Source: Stenotrophomonas oahuensis (GTDB lineage: Bacteria > Pseudomonadota > Gammaproteobacteria > Xanthomonadales > Xanthomonadaceae). From it: DNA of 64,000 nucleotides. Below, piece after piece: positions 9,091-16,195 of the stretch. The position numbers and the translations under genes were made by a program. The DNA lies in the NCBI RefSeq assembly GCF_031834595.1, contig NZ_CP115541.1, positions 124,001-188,000 of the forward strand. Reading direction: 5' to 3'. Numbering within the stretch: position 1 is the first letter of the stretch; every line of letters starts with the position of its first letter. The notes below the pieces were generated by a model. That model was not told where the DNA came from. It made no database searches and saw only the letters and a program-made list of their open reading frames with translations.

Positions 9091-9618
9091 TCATGCCCGC
9101 GCCCTGCTCTTCTTCAAAGCCTTGCGCAAGTTGCGCTCGATCCGGTGGCACATGGAACGCAGATCCTGCAATGCGTCGAGCATGCGGTCGGCTTCTTCCA
9201 GGGTGACCTTTTCGTCCTGCAGCACGTCAAGGGCCACGGCGGACAGCTGCCCGCAGAACTTGGACACATGCAGCAGCTTGTCGCGGATCGCGGCGATCTC
9301 ATCGGCCACGGCATCCGGGGCCACCGGCACGTGGTCGATGGTCAGGTTGAACTGGGCGGCCAGGGACAGGATCCAGTCGGTGGCCACGGACGTACCCGCC
9401 GCCTGCTCCACCATCCAGTCGGTGAGCATCTCCATCATTTCCATCGAGAGCGATTCGCCCTCCAGGCCGCGCAGCTTCTTGCGCAGGGACTCACCCTTGA
9501 TGGCGGCACCGCGTCGCTTGGTCAGGTAGGCGGCAGCAGCGTTGACGCTGCCGGGCATGCGCGAGACGGCGTTGTAGGCCGCGTCGCGCCAGTAGATGTC
9601 AGAACGGGCACAGGTCAT
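9091..9618 (-). CDS. CII-like phage regulatory protein (YmfL/CP76 family)
   Basis: A 175-residue protein. The N-terminal part (DAAYNAVSRMPGSVNAAAAYLTKRRG, then ESLRKKLRGLEGESLSMEMMEMLTDWM) matches phage CII/YmfL-type proteins, where an HTH covers roughly residues 10-65. The C-terminal half is helical with heptad-like Leu spacing (VADEIAAIRDKLLHVSKF). ATG 9618 is chosen because it overlaps the stop of the small upstream gene (ATGA); an upstream in-frame start at 9666 is less likely. In this position, downstream of a cro-like gene, it probably influences the lysis-lysogeny choice. Confidence 0.8.
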   Translation of the reverse strand: MTCARSDIYWRDAAYNAVSRMPGSVNAAAAYLTKRRGAAIKGESLRKKLRGLEGESLSMEMMEMLTDWMVEQAAGTSVATDWILSLAAQFNLTIDHVPVAPDAVADEIAAIRDKLLHVSKFCGQLSAVALDVLQDEKVTLEEADRMLDALQDLRSMCHRIERNLRKALKKSRARA

Positions 9619-9842
9619 GCGGCTATCCCCTGAGAGGTAAGGCGTTTCATCGTTCCCCTTGCACACCGCACTACCCCACGATGGCGGCTATGAGCGAACT
9701 CATTGGATTCGACCGCCAGATGCGCTTTACCGCGCTGCACGCCTACTCGATAGCCAATGGTGTGGGCGGGGTCGTTGCTGTTTTCTTCTGCCCGGCTAAG
9801 CCGGAAAAGGACACTAGCCATCGGTCGGTTGATGAAGGCCAT
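9615..9842 (-). CDS. Small unknown protein upstream of the CII-like gene (75 aa)
   Basis: The frame ends in TGA overlapping the CII-like ATG (9615-9618). That position, in the leftward early operon, is the main reason to call it. The N-terminus is MAFINRPMASVLFRLSR and the C-terminus is Arg/His-rich (SRHRGVVRCARGTMKRL). No family recognised and the ribosome site is weak. A competing rightward frame (9681-9890) covers the same DNA but looks less coupled. Confidence 0.35.
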   Translation of the reverse strand: MAFINRPMASVLFRLSRAEENSNDPAHTIGYRVGVQRGKAHLAVESNEFAHSRHRGVVRCARGTMKRLTSQGIAA

Positions 9843-9931
9843 TCGAATAGATTCCGGGGCGATCGAAGCCAACGCGCTCCGAAGTTGTAGTCTCATGGAT
9901 GTGTGTCAGTTCCATGAGGACGATGAAAGTG

Positions 9932-10159
9932 ATGAAGCTGTCCGACGATGTGACATGGTTCCCTCTCGACGGATTCGAGGTTGGAATCGAGTCAGGTGCC
10001 GGGGTCGTTGCACTCGGGCTCTACCAGGTGCAACTGGACGAGCAGCAGATACGGCTATGCGGATCCACGATGTCGCCGGAGCAGGCGCAGCGGATTGCCA
10101 ATGCCCTACTGAACGCAGTCGCCGCGCTTCGCGAGCCTGTTGCCCCGTCCAAACATTAA
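9932..10159 (+). CDS. Small unknown protein, opposite strand to early operon (75 aa)
   Basis: A compact, protein-like frame starting MKLSDDVTWFPLDGFEVGIE and ending in an amphipathic helix (SPEQAQRIANALLNAVAAL). GAGGA at 9916-9920 lies 11 nt before ATG 9932, while ATG 9923 is too close to it, so 9932 is preferred. It lies rightward between the leftward cro-like and cII-like genes, so it would be antisense to the early leftward transcript. No family is recognised. The beta-rich start followed by a C-terminal Ala-rich helix resembles the proteins of the 13.7-16.4 kb array. Confidence 0.55.
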   Translation: MKLSDDVTWFPLDGFEVGIESGAGVVALGLYQVQLDEQQIRLCGSTMSPEQAQRIANALLNAVAALREPVAPSKH

Positions 10160-10197
10160 GGTTTCTGATTCCCGCCAAGCGGCGCTGGACATCCACG

Positions 10198-10641
10198 TCA
10201 GGCCACCTCGACGTTAGTGACCCGTCCCGAGTCAGGATCTTCGTTGGAGTAATCTGGCTCCTGTACCTCAAGCAAGCGAAGCACCTGAGGCGTTTGAGGG
10301 ATAGTTGCTTCCTCTGGCCATCCCTCAACTTCTTGTGCGGGCAGCCCCAACACAGTGGCCAAATGCGCGTCGCTGCTCAGGCCCAGGCGAGCACGCAGTG
10401 CTCGCTTGCTCATCCGGCTGTCGATCAACGCCCTGTTGGCTCGGCAAGCTTGCTGCCGGCCAGCAGCGAACTGCTCAGGCTTCATCGCCGCCAGCCTGAA
10501 GGCCGCGTCAGCACGGGGAGACTTTGTCCGTCCGGCCCGGATTTCTCTGACAGCATTTGGTGTGACGCCCATTCCGACCGCCAACAGATCAACTGTCGCG
10601 CCGGCGCGTAGTAACCCTTCGATGTGGGATTTCCAGTCCAT
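10198..10641 (-). CDS. Cro-like HTH regulator, first gene of the leftward early operon
   Basis: A 147-residue protein divergent from the CI repressor gene. The N-terminus (MDWKSHIEGLLRAGATVDLLAVGMG, then VTPNAVREIRAGRTKSPRADAA) contains a helix-turn-helix of the XRE/YdaS sort. The C-terminal part includes a second possible helical unit (RMSKRALRARLGLSSDAHLATVLG). ATG 10641 is preferred; an upstream frame extension would run through the operators. In lambda logic it would antagonise CI and allow early leftward transcription of cII, the primase and packaging genes. Confidence 0.75.
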   Translation of the reverse strand: MDWKSHIEGLLRAGATVDLLAVGMGVTPNAVREIRAGRTKSPRADAAFRLAAMKPEQFAAGRQQACRANRALIDSRMSKRALRARLGLSSDAHLATVLGLPAQEVEGWPEEATIPQTPQVLRLLEVQEPDYSNEDPDSGRVTNVEVA

Positions 10642-10652
10642 GGACAGGCAAG

Positions 10653-10704
10653 CTACAGAATTCTGCAATTACCGTCAACAGCATTCTGTTACAGGGTTCT
10701 GTGA
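10653..10704. promoter_or_regulatory. Immunity operator region: three repressor-binding palindromes
   Basis: Three related palindromes lie in the 73-bp divergent space between cro-like and cI: CTACAGAATTCTGCAA (10653-10668), AACAGCATTCTGTTA (10677-10691) and TTACAGGGTTCTGTGA (10689-10704). The shared form is TTACAG-NNNN-CTGTAA. Spacing is about 24 and 13 bp, so the last two nearly abut. These should be the binding sites of the CI and Cro-like proteins. Confidence 0.8.
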
Positions 10705-10714
10705 CCATTCGTCC

Positions 10715-11392
10715 ATGGAGACTATTGGCACCCGCGTTCGCCGAGAGCGCGAATCTCAAAATATGGATCGGCGTGAGCTGGCCGCCAAGAGCGGGGTCGG
10801 CTATAGCACCCTCTCGGAGCTGGAGCGCGGAGGCATGCAGACGACCACGAAGCTGCGGGTCATAGCAGACGCCTTGGGGGTCTCTCAGCAATGGCTGGAA
10901 ACCGGGAAAGGGCAAAAAAATCCTACGGAACCAGCGTCAGTCTCAACAGTCTTAGAGACTGAGACCCCCGCCGGATATGTTCGCTTCGACTTGTTCGAAG
11001 GGGGTGCCGGGATGGGGGTGGGGTTGGTGAATCAGGACTTCCCTGAGGTCGTGCGCACCATCGAGATTGCAGAGTGGGAGGTCCGTAAGAAGCTCGGCTA
11101 CCTGCCAGCACCTGGGCGCATCCAAATCATCACCGGACGCGGCCCATCCATGCGGCCCAAACTGGAAGATGGTGACATCGTATGGATCGACACGACATGT
11201 GATTACTTCGATGGCGACGACTACTATCTGATCAACATCGGCGGCGAAACGCAGATCAAAATGCTGCAACGGCGCGGCGATGGGATGTATGTCGTCAGCA
11301 TCAACCCGGACTTCCCAACCTATCGCGCAGACGAAGGTGAGGTGTCCATTCTGGGTAAAGCCCTAATGCACGCGGGCCTCAGACGCTTCTAG
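10715..11392 (+). CDS. CI-type prophage repressor with S24 self-cleavage domain
   Basis: A 225-residue protein. The HTH lies at about residues 5-60 (RVRRERESQNMDRRELAAKS, then GVGYSTLSELERG). The C-terminal S24/LexA domain has the nucleophile in GRGPSMRPKLEDGDIVWID (Ser near residue 146) and the general-base Lys in TQIKMLQRR (near 185). ATG 10715 is the first start clear of the operators, with the HTH close behind. Family knowledge: RecA-stimulated autocleavage inactivates such repressors and induces the prophage. All catalytic residues appear intact, so the prophage may be inducible. Confidence 0.92.
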   Translation: METIGTRVRRERESQNMDRRELAAKSGVGYSTLSELERGGMQTTTKLRVIADALGVSQQWLETGKGQKNPTEPASVSTVLETETPAGYVRFDLFEGGAGMGVGLVNQDFPEVVRTIEIAEWEVRKKLGYLPAPGRIQIITGRGPSMRPKLEDGDIVWIDTTCDYFDGDDYYLINIGGETQIKMLQRRGDGMYVVSINPDFPTYRADEGEVSILGKALMHAGLRRF

Positions 11393-11455
11393 GGCCGCAT
11401 CTCCTCATCGTTCAGAAGCTGAACAGAGGACCGTGGGTTCATCAGCGAGAAACAA

Positions 11456-11498
11456 GTTACAGAATGCTGTTGACATCTGATTACAGGATTCTGTAGCT
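11456..11498 (+). promoter_or_regulatory. Rightward promoter with two more repressor palindromes
   Basis: Downstream of cI the operator motif recurs twice: GTTACAGAATGCTGTT (11456-11471) and TTACAGGATTCTGTAG (11481-11496). A TTGACA hexamer at 11470-11475, 17 nt, and TGTAGC at 11493-11498 make a fair sigma-70 promoter overlapping the second palindrome. It would serve the small-gene operon beginning at 11549. The remaining 11393-11548 spacer shows nothing else. Confidence 0.7.
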
Positions 11499-11548
11499 TA
11501 CGCCCGTCGCCCCACTAACCGCCCATCCGGGCCGGGGCACGGAGACTC

Positions 11549-11941
11549 ATGGCTTACCTCACCATCAGCGCTGTCGGCGTTCCGGTGGCAGACGCCCGCC
11601 CGAGCAACGGCACCGTCGTAGTTCGACTCGGCACGCCTGGCGAAGGCCTGCTGTCCCTTTCCGCGCAGGAAGCCTTCGCGCTGGCGCGCGGACTTATCTC
11701 TGCAGCCGTCTCGGTCAACTCCCCGGAAGGCGCGACCGTCGCCGCGGCGGCTGACATCAACGGAGGCGCGGTTGTCCTGTCCGTCGCCGGGGAACCAATC
11801 CTCAAGCTGCCCGTTGAGACGTGGACCCAGCTCTCCATTGAGGGCTCCGACGCAGCAATGGCATTGCAGGGCGACAGACTCAGGGCGCATTTGCGCTCAC
11901 CGATCCTGCAGCTGGGCAACGCCGACTTGGTGGGGGCATGA
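11549..11941 (+). CDS. Unknown prophage early-right protein (130 aa)
   Basis: First gene of the rightward arm, preceded by GGAG about 7 nt before ATG. The sequence is beta-rich and Ala/Val/Gly-rich (TVVVRLGTPGEGLLSLS, then AQEAFALARGLISAAVSV). A second half starts at GGAVVLSVAGEPILKLPVETW. The N-terminal half, strands followed by an ALARGLISAA helix, resembles the small-array proteins downstream, but I cannot show homology. No catalytic motif seen. It overlaps the next gene by ATGA. Confidence 0.7.
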   Translation: MAYLTISAVGVPVADARPSNGTVVVRLGTPGEGLLSLSAQEAFALARGLISAAVSVNSPEGATVAAAADINGGAVVLSVAGEPILKLPVETWTQLSIEGSDAAMALQGDRLRAHLRSPILQLGNADLVGA

Positions 11942-12162
11942 ACATGGCGAAGGCATTCGATCACAGCAGCCAGACGCATCTGCCGTACCCCAACACTTTC
12001 TGTCCGAACGTGGACGAGCTCGAGCGCCACATCATCGTGGTGTGGGGCGAACTCTGCGCGGCCTCCATCGCCAAGAGCTCGTGGATGCAGGAGCTGCTAA
12101 CGGCACAGCTGCACGACCTCGGGGTGCTCAGGTATCGAACACAGAAGCGAGGTGCGGCATGA
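11938..12162 (+). CDS. Unknown prophage protein (74 aa)
   Basis: Starts in an ATGA overlap with the preceding gene and ends in one with the next frame (12159). The protein (CPNVDELERHIIVVWGELC, then SWMQELLTAQLHDLGVLRY) is mainly helical, soluble and acidic in the middle. I do not recognise a family. The overlaps on both sides support expression from the rightward early promoter. Confidence 0.6.
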   Translation: MNMAKAFDHSSQTHLPYPNTFCPNVDELERHIIVVWGELCAASIAKSSWMQELLTAQLHDLGVLRYRTQKRGAA

Positions 12163-12764
12163 GCATCCGCGTGAGAGCCGGAAGCAACCCTGCTATCAAG
12201 GAGTGGCTCGCGGCAGCGTCCATCCGTGCATCTCTTCGCTCAACGCAAATCTCAGATCCTCATACGACATCGCACGGATCTGCCCGGGCATCCAGTGGTG
12301 CTTCTGCATCAAGTAGTAATAGATGGCTTCCATGCCTTCCAGCCCGTTCTTCCATCCCTGAGTCTGTCCAAGCTCGTCTCCGAACATCTCCAGGCAATAG
12401 TTCAAATCGCTCAGAGCCTGATGAAGCTGCCGACGCGCGGTATTGCGCTTGGCTCGATATGAATCAGGCTGGGAATTGTCTGTGCTCATGCTGCCCTCCC
12501 TACGGGCTTCCGTTTTCATGCCGTCAGCTTATCGCAAGGAGTGCGGGGGCAACGCCGTCTAGACCCACTACCCAAGCCAGAGCTCCGACTCCGCTCCCTC
12601 GGAGCTGGGGGGCAGCCAGAAGCACTTGGCATCGAATTGCCTGGCTAGCGCTTGCAGCCGTGGCGGCGTTTGTCGTCCCCCTGCGCCTGATGGAAATCGT
12701 CGCGGCGAACCAAGTGCGTCAGGCCGTCGAGACCAACGTCCTCATCCCTACTGCCAGGAAGTAA
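12159..12764 (+). pseudogene. Possible interrupted small membrane-protein gene
   Basis: A rightward frame begins at ATG 12159 in an ATGA overlap (MSIRVRAGSNPAIKEWLAAA). It stays open to 12764, where it ends with a credible membrane segment and tail (HRIAWLALAAVAAFVVPLRL, then MEIVAANQVRQAV). The middle, about 12200-12530, is opposite a convincing leftward gene and reads as Ser/Pro/Arg-rich nonsense. No start codon lies in frame just before the membrane segment. The simplest reading is a small membrane-protein gene split by insertion of the leftward gene, but a real 201-aa product cannot be excluded. Confidence 0.3.
12196..12489 (-). CDS. Unknown helical protein, reversed within the rightward operon (97 aa)
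   Basis: A well-formed protein (RQLHQALSDLNYCLEMFGDE, IYYYLMQKHHWMPGQIRAMS, YEDLRFALSEEMHGW) with strong aromatic and helical character. It lies opposite to its neighbours. ATG 12489 is chosen over the in-frame 12519. The 9-mer CAAGGAGTG occurs at both borders (12197-12205 and 12535-12543), which hints at insertion of a self-contained gene (a moron). No family recognised. Confidence 0.65.
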   Translation of the reverse strand: MSTDNSQPDSYRAKRNTARRQLHQALSDLNYCLEMFGDELGQTQGWKNGLEGMEAIYYYLMQKHHWMPGQIRAMSYEDLRFALSEEMHGWTLPRATP

Positions 12765-12768
12765 CTCC

Positions 12769-13065
12769 ATGCAAGCTTCCCGCCCTACTCCGGATGACAT
12801 CCCCCTCTGTGGGCCCGGTCACCGACCGCAGATCGTCACCACCACGGGTGCACCACTGGGACACCAGCTGGGTGCCCCGTGTCCACCGCTGGTCCACTTT
12901 GAGTGCCATCAGTGCCAGCTGGCGACAGTCCCCAGCACCTCCCTGGCAATTGCCGAGCTGCGCTGGACCGATCCGGGCCTGCGCGACCGACTGATTTCGA
13001 TTTCCCACCTTGCTCGGGCTCGCGCGAACGTCCTCGCCGGCATGCCTTCGCAGCACGCTGCCTGA
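12769..13065 (+). CDS. Unknown prophage protein with CxxC (98 aa)
   Basis: Preceded by AGGAAG at good spacing. The protein has a Pro-rich first half with Cys at PLCGPGHRP and a CHQC pair (HFECHQCQLATVPS), then a helical C-terminus (GLRDRLISISHLARARANVL). The cysteines could bind a metal but the set is small. It is part of the rightward early operon. No family recognised. Confidence 0.6.
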   Translation: MQASRPTPDDIPLCGPGHRPQIVTTTGAPLGHQLGAPCPPLVHFECHQCQLATVPSTSLAIAELRWTDPGLRDRLISISHLARARANVLAGMPSQHAA

Positions 13066-13077
13066 TTGGAGACCGTA

Positions 13078-13350
13078 ATGGCAGCAGCATTAAAGCCCAT
13101 GGAGCGCGCCGCCCTCATCGTGGCGCGGGGATCCAGCGACAGCAGCTTGAAGCGCACGCGCGGCGGCTTCTGCTCGACAAAGCAACCGTCGCGAGTCTTC
13201 AGCCGCAGGGTGATGAACTGGCTCTACGAGCGTGCGCTTCTCGATTTCGACGACCCAGACTGCCCTGGAAAAGCCACCCTCACTGCTCGTGGCGAAGCTG
13301 AGGCGGATGCGTTGGTCGCAAAAGGACTGAGCAAGGCGGGCCTGGCATGA
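13078..13350 (+). CDS. Unknown prophage protein, possible winged-helix (90 aa)
   Basis: ATG 13078 is preceded by TTGGAG and is preferred to the upstream TTG at 13066. The segment FSRRVMNWLYERALLDFDDP, followed by GKATLTARGEAEADALV, reads like recognition helix plus beta-wing of a small winged-helix domain, and similar short proteins occur in phage early regions. DNA binding is an inference. It overlaps the next gene by ATGA. Confidence 0.6.
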   Translation: MAAALKPMERAALIVARGSSDSSLKRTRGGFCSTKQPSRVFSRRVMNWLYERALLDFDDPDCPGKATLTARGEAEADALVAKGLSKAGLA

Positions 13351-13652
13351 ATCCGTCTGCACTGCCAGTGGAAAAGACATTCGCCACCGGCTCCCACGGA
13401 ACCACTCTGGTTCTGATGATCTGTGCAGGCTGGCTGTGGGCAGGACTGTACGCAAGCCCGCATAGCAGTTCACCAGTGGACGTTGCGGCATCGGCCCGGC
13501 TCTCTGCAAGGGTCGGCCGCAGAACGCTGACCGTGGGTGGCCACAACTTCGCCGTCTCTGACGCATCATTGCACACCATCCGCCGCTGGCTGGATCGGAA
13601 CGGTGTGCGCGTGCGTGTAACAGCAGACGCAGCAGCGAGGAAAGCAGCATGA
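13347..13652 (+). CDS. Unknown prophage protein with one membrane segment (101 aa)
   Basis: Begins in an ATGA overlap. One hydrophobic segment lies at about residues 19-37 (TTLVLMICAGWLWAGLYA), after a short soluble start. The Arg-rich C-terminal domain (SARVGRRTLTVGGHNFAVSD, then LHTIRRWLDRNGVRVRVTAD) has the beta-alpha pattern expected of a small soluble domain. Last recognisable gene of the rightward operon before the reversed array. Function unknown. Confidence 0.6.
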   Translation: MNPSALPVEKTFATGSHGTTLVLMICAGWLWAGLYASPHSSSPVDVAASARLSARVGRRTLTVGGHNFAVSDASLHTIRRWLDRNGVRVRVTADAAARKAA

Positions 13653-13666
13653 CACGCTGCAAGTCG

Positions 13667-13894
13667 TCAGGGCTTACGCGGAAGTCCCTCAATGTGTCGC
13701 TCGGCTGCAGTCACGCCGAGCTGAAAGCCATCGCCCTTGCTGGTGATCATGCGTGCCTTGGGGATGGAAACAGCATGCCCATCCACTCGGAGGCTGTAGT
13801 CAAAGAGCCCGTCGCCGATTTCGATGACGGTAACGACGAACGTATGCCCGTTGATGAGGCCACGGACAGTTTTACGCGAAGAATTTGCAGGCAT
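13667..13894 (-). CDS. Array protein A, small beta-rich protein (75 aa)
   Basis: Last gene of the leftward array. From ATG 13894 it reads MPANSSRKTVRGLINGHTFV, then VTVIEIGDGLFDYSLRVDGH, alternating hydrophobic strands like the other members, and ends in a short helix (GVTAAERHIEGL). An upstream in-frame ATG exists at 13924. No clear ribosome site. It is the most divergent member, lacking the usual Ala-Leu helix. Function unknown. Confidence 0.55.
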   Translation of the reverse strand: MPANSSRKTVRGLINGHTFVVTVIEIGDGLFDYSLRVDGHAVSIPKARMITSKGDGFQLGVTAAERHIEGLPRKP

Positions 13895-14011
13895 CGGACT
13901 AGCTGTCTGAATGGGCAGCCACACTTTACAGCTGAACCTGTTAAGCGAGAAGTTAAATCTCAGCAGGATTGTTTCTTAGGCATGAGTGGGCTGATGACGC
14001 AGGGCCGCTCC

Positions 14012-14260
14012 TCAGTGGCCGAGGGCCCGGCGTGCGAGGCAATCATTGGGGTCCAGCCGGCTAGCAATCTCTCTCGCTGCGTCCAGGGCCGCGCATCGAG
14101 CAGCCTGCTGGCTCGGGAAATCACCTTCGAGATGAATCCTTTCGAGAGCGCGTCGTTCACTCTGACAGTGGACCACGGCTGCTGCATACCACCGCCCTGG
14201 GCGATCCGGGCATTCGCCGACAAACGTTACCAACCGAAAAGAGCCTTCCCAATCTTCCAT
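14012..14260 (-). CDS. Array protein B, beta-rich with C-terminal helix (82 aa)
   Basis: ATG 14260 follows GGAAGAAG. N-terminal strands (SFRLVTFVGECP, RWYAAAVVHCQSERRALERI) are followed by a helix RCAALDAAREIASRL. That helix matches the C-terminal helix of proteins C and F (Cys, then x-A-A-L). A promoter-like pair lies upstream (14291-14321). Function unknown; the layout recalls HicB-like or DUF6566-type small domains, which is an inference from fold pattern only. Confidence 0.6.
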   Translation of the reverse strand: MEDWEGSFRLVTFVGECPDRPGRWYAAAVVHCQSERRALERIHLEGDFPSQQAARCAALDAAREIASRLDPNDCLARRALGH

Positions 14261-14290
14261 TCCACTTCTTCCAAGAAACGTATGGAAGAA

Positions 14291-14321
14291 GCTATAGAAG
14301 CGCTGTTTGCGACTACGTCAA
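14291..14321 (-). promoter_or_regulatory. Promoter-like sequence for array gene B
   Basis: On the leftward strand TTGACG (14316-14321 complement) and TATAGC/TCTATA near 14291-14298 are 17-19 nt apart, about 30 nt upstream of ATG 14260. This suggests array genes may have individual promoters. No experiment; similar pairs in other spacers are weaker. Confidence 0.35.
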
Positions 14322-14386
14322 CGCTGTCTGCCACCACCACCACCTTCCCTAACGCGTTCAGCATCCGAAGGTGGGGCTGCTGCGTG

Positions 14387-14659
14387 CTAGCGAAAGCGGA
14401 GCACTCGTCCGGGCCGTACTTCTGCCAGAGCAGCCCTGCTTTCTATCAAATCCCGCGCCAACTGCTCTGCCGACTCCAATGCAGCTTGGCAGGAAGTCTC
14501 ATCGGGCATAGGTCGCTCAGATCTTCCGATCCCCTCTACATCAACAGACAGCACGCGCCACTGATGAGCACCTCCGCGCCACAAGTGAACCGTGTACCCC
14601 CTCCCATCTACAGACAAGTCGACGCTGTGAAACGATTCTGGAGCAACAGCTACTGCCAT
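14387..14659 (-). CDS. Array protein C, beta-rich with C-terminal helix (90 aa)
   Basis: GGAG lies about 9 nt before ATG 14659 (an upstream start at 14716 is unlikely). Pattern: FHSVDLSVDGRGYTVHLWRGG, QWRVLSVDVEG, then helix SCQAALESAEQLARDLI. The helix and the W-x-x-x-x-V-x-V strand match protein F (SWKLQKVQV; SCLAALQQGEIVANEII), direct evidence of paralogy. Function unknown. Confidence 0.65.
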   Translation of the reverse strand: MAVAVAPESFHSVDLSVDGRGYTVHLWRGGAHQWRVLSVDVEGIGRSERPMPDETSCQAALESAEQLARDLIESRAALAEVRPGRVLRFR

Positions 14660-14731
14660 CTTTCGCACTCCGACTGCACTCAATTCGATTCTGCTATGAG
14701 CGCATTGTGGCCGCAAGGCCGCAAGACCGCG

Positions 14732-14953
14732 TCAAGGCGCGATGCCCGAATCCAGCAACGTGTCAGCCCAGGCACGCGCCTCGCGTGCGCCGTCAGTAAT
14801 CGCCTGGATGATGCTTTCGAAAGGTCCGAACTCTTTAGCTTGCGTTTTGCGTTCAGTTCCACTTGGCCACTTCAGAACGACGGTGGCGAGAAAGCCGCTA
14901 GCCACCGGATCCACGACCAGGTGCAATTCAACGTCCCTATGAATCATGCGCAT
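14732..14953 (-). CDS. Array protein D, beta-rich with C-terminal helix (73 aa)
   Basis: ATG 14953 is chosen (alternatives 14962 and 14947) because a GAGG lies 9 nt upstream. Strands DVELHLVVDP, GFLATVVLKWPSG and a helix SIIQAITDGAREARAWADTL fit the array layout. Only about 70 nt separate its stop from gene C. Function unknown. Confidence 0.6.
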   Translation of the reverse strand: MRMIHRDVELHLVVDPVASGFLATVVLKWPSGTERKTQAKEFGPFESIIQAITDGAREARAWADTLLDSGIAP

Positions 14954-15094
14954 TTTGCGCATCCTCGGCTCAGCACGCAGTCAAAAAAGTGCAGTTGTGC
15001 AGTTGCTTGGTTGCCGCTGCACAGCGCTAGGAAAACCGCCACCTCGCCAACAGCATCTGCAACGCCCTTTCACGAATTGCAGCGTCCGCGCCTA

Positions 15095-15316
15095 CTAGCT
15101 GTCGATCTGCTCTACCGCGAAACCCACGCCGATATCCAGGGCCTGCTGCAGGGTAGACGCATCCGGCAGGTTCAAGACTTCGATAGCTGGTCGCCCGTCG
15201 ATCTTGACGGCGTGCACGAATGCACGCCCTCCATTCGGCTGCCACGCTTCCACCGAGAAAGCGATGCCGAACAACGAGCAATCTATGTATTCCTTAAGTA
15301 TGAAATGACCGCTCAT
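15095..15316 (-). CDS. Array protein E, paralogue of H (73 aa)
   Basis: Starts MSGHFILKEYIDC. The core VEAWQPNGGRAFVHAV aligns with VEACQPEGGKAVVCYV of protein H, and its helix LQQALDIGVGFAVEQI aligns with LVDALDAGLRWAIARL. This is the clearest paralogue pair of the array. The stop is doubled (two TAG in tandem at 15095-15100). ATG 15316 is preferred to a GTG at 15403. Function unknown. Confidence 0.65.
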   Translation of the reverse strand: MSGHFILKEYIDCSLFGIAFSVEAWQPNGGRAFVHAVKIDGRPAIEVLNLPDASTLQQALDIGVGFAVEQIDS

Positions 15317-15418
15317 CCCACTAATCCCGTGTGGCGCATATGCGGGATCGTGTTCCTGGCGCAGCGGACTGTCAATGCGGTGAACCGGTGTCAGGATCGC
15401 CACAGCCCCCGTCTAATG

Positions 15419-15658
15419 TTAACGATTCAGCTTTGGATCGGGCGGCTTCGCCCCGGCAGACGCAATGATCTCATTGGCAACAATCTCCCCTTGTTGAAGG
15501 GCCGCAAGGCAAGAGCCGGCATGGAAACCTATATGCCCGACAACTCCTACATTGTGGACCTGGACCTTCTGAAGCTTCCAACTCGTGTCGCTCTCTCGTA
15601 CAAGCTCACACGTGTAGGAGTACCGACCAATGGAAAGCGTGACTCTTCGCAGACCCAT
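15419..15658 (-). CDS. Array protein F, paralogue of C (79 aa)
   Basis: GGAG lies about 8 nt before ATG 15658. Strands VTLSIGRYSYTCELVRES and SWKLQKVQVHNVGVVG precede the helix SCLAALQQGEIVANEII, matching protein C. The tail (GAKPPDPKLNR) is short and basic. The helix Cys is shared by B, C and F. The 234-nt spacer upstream (15659-15892) contains no gene I can support. Function unknown. Confidence 0.65.
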   Translation of the reverse strand: MGLRRVTLSIGRYSYTCELVRESDTSWKLQKVQVHNVGVVGHIGFHAGSCLAALQQGEIVANEIIASAGAKPPDPKLNR

Positions 15659-15892
15659 ATGTCGCTCCGCCGCTGCCTACAGGCCGAGTCTGCTCCCGTA
15701 AGCGAAACTGCTCAAGGGGGTGTTCTTCCGATCCCCATCCACTCGAGCGCGGTGCATGGGTCAAATGGAGCTAAGGGCTCCTACAGGCCGCCCCTGCAGA
15801 ATCGCTGCGACGATACGCCAGCGGCCTCAAGGGTCACCTTTGATCCCGACACAGATGGCATCCATACGCTTGGCGCGCCGCACGGCCAACTG

Positions 15893-16117
15893 TCAGGCGC
15901 TGGCCGCGCCAGCGTTGAGGGAGCTGACGTAAGAGCCTCCAAGCCGCTCAGCTTCCCCTTCGGCCTCAACCATGCTCTTGCTCCGCGCGGCCACTTCAAG
16001 GGTTCGCAGGTGCGTGCTGTCCGACCGGAAAATATGCACGACGCCCCGCCAATACCAGCCGTAATGGACTGCGGATACAACTATTCCGTAGGAATTCAAT
16101 TCTGTTCTGGAAGGCAC
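15893..16117 (-). CDS. Array protein G, beta-rich (74 aa)
   Basis: Starts at GTG 16117; no ATG is available upstream in frame. Strands YGIVVSAVHYGWYWRGVVHI and a helix SMVEAEGEAERLGG follow the array layout with an aromatic-rich strand pair. A possible weak GGGT ribosome site. Function unknown. Confidence 0.5.
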   Translation of the reverse strand: MPSRTELNSYGIVVSAVHYGWYWRGVVHIFRSDSTHLRTLEVAARSKSMVEAEGEAERLGGSYVSSLNAGAASA

Positions 16118-16195
16118 TTAACTGACCCAGCGTCTTTGTCTTCGATAGTGCCAATACGTCGTCGCAACGTCACTCACGCATTCTCACGCCACCTG

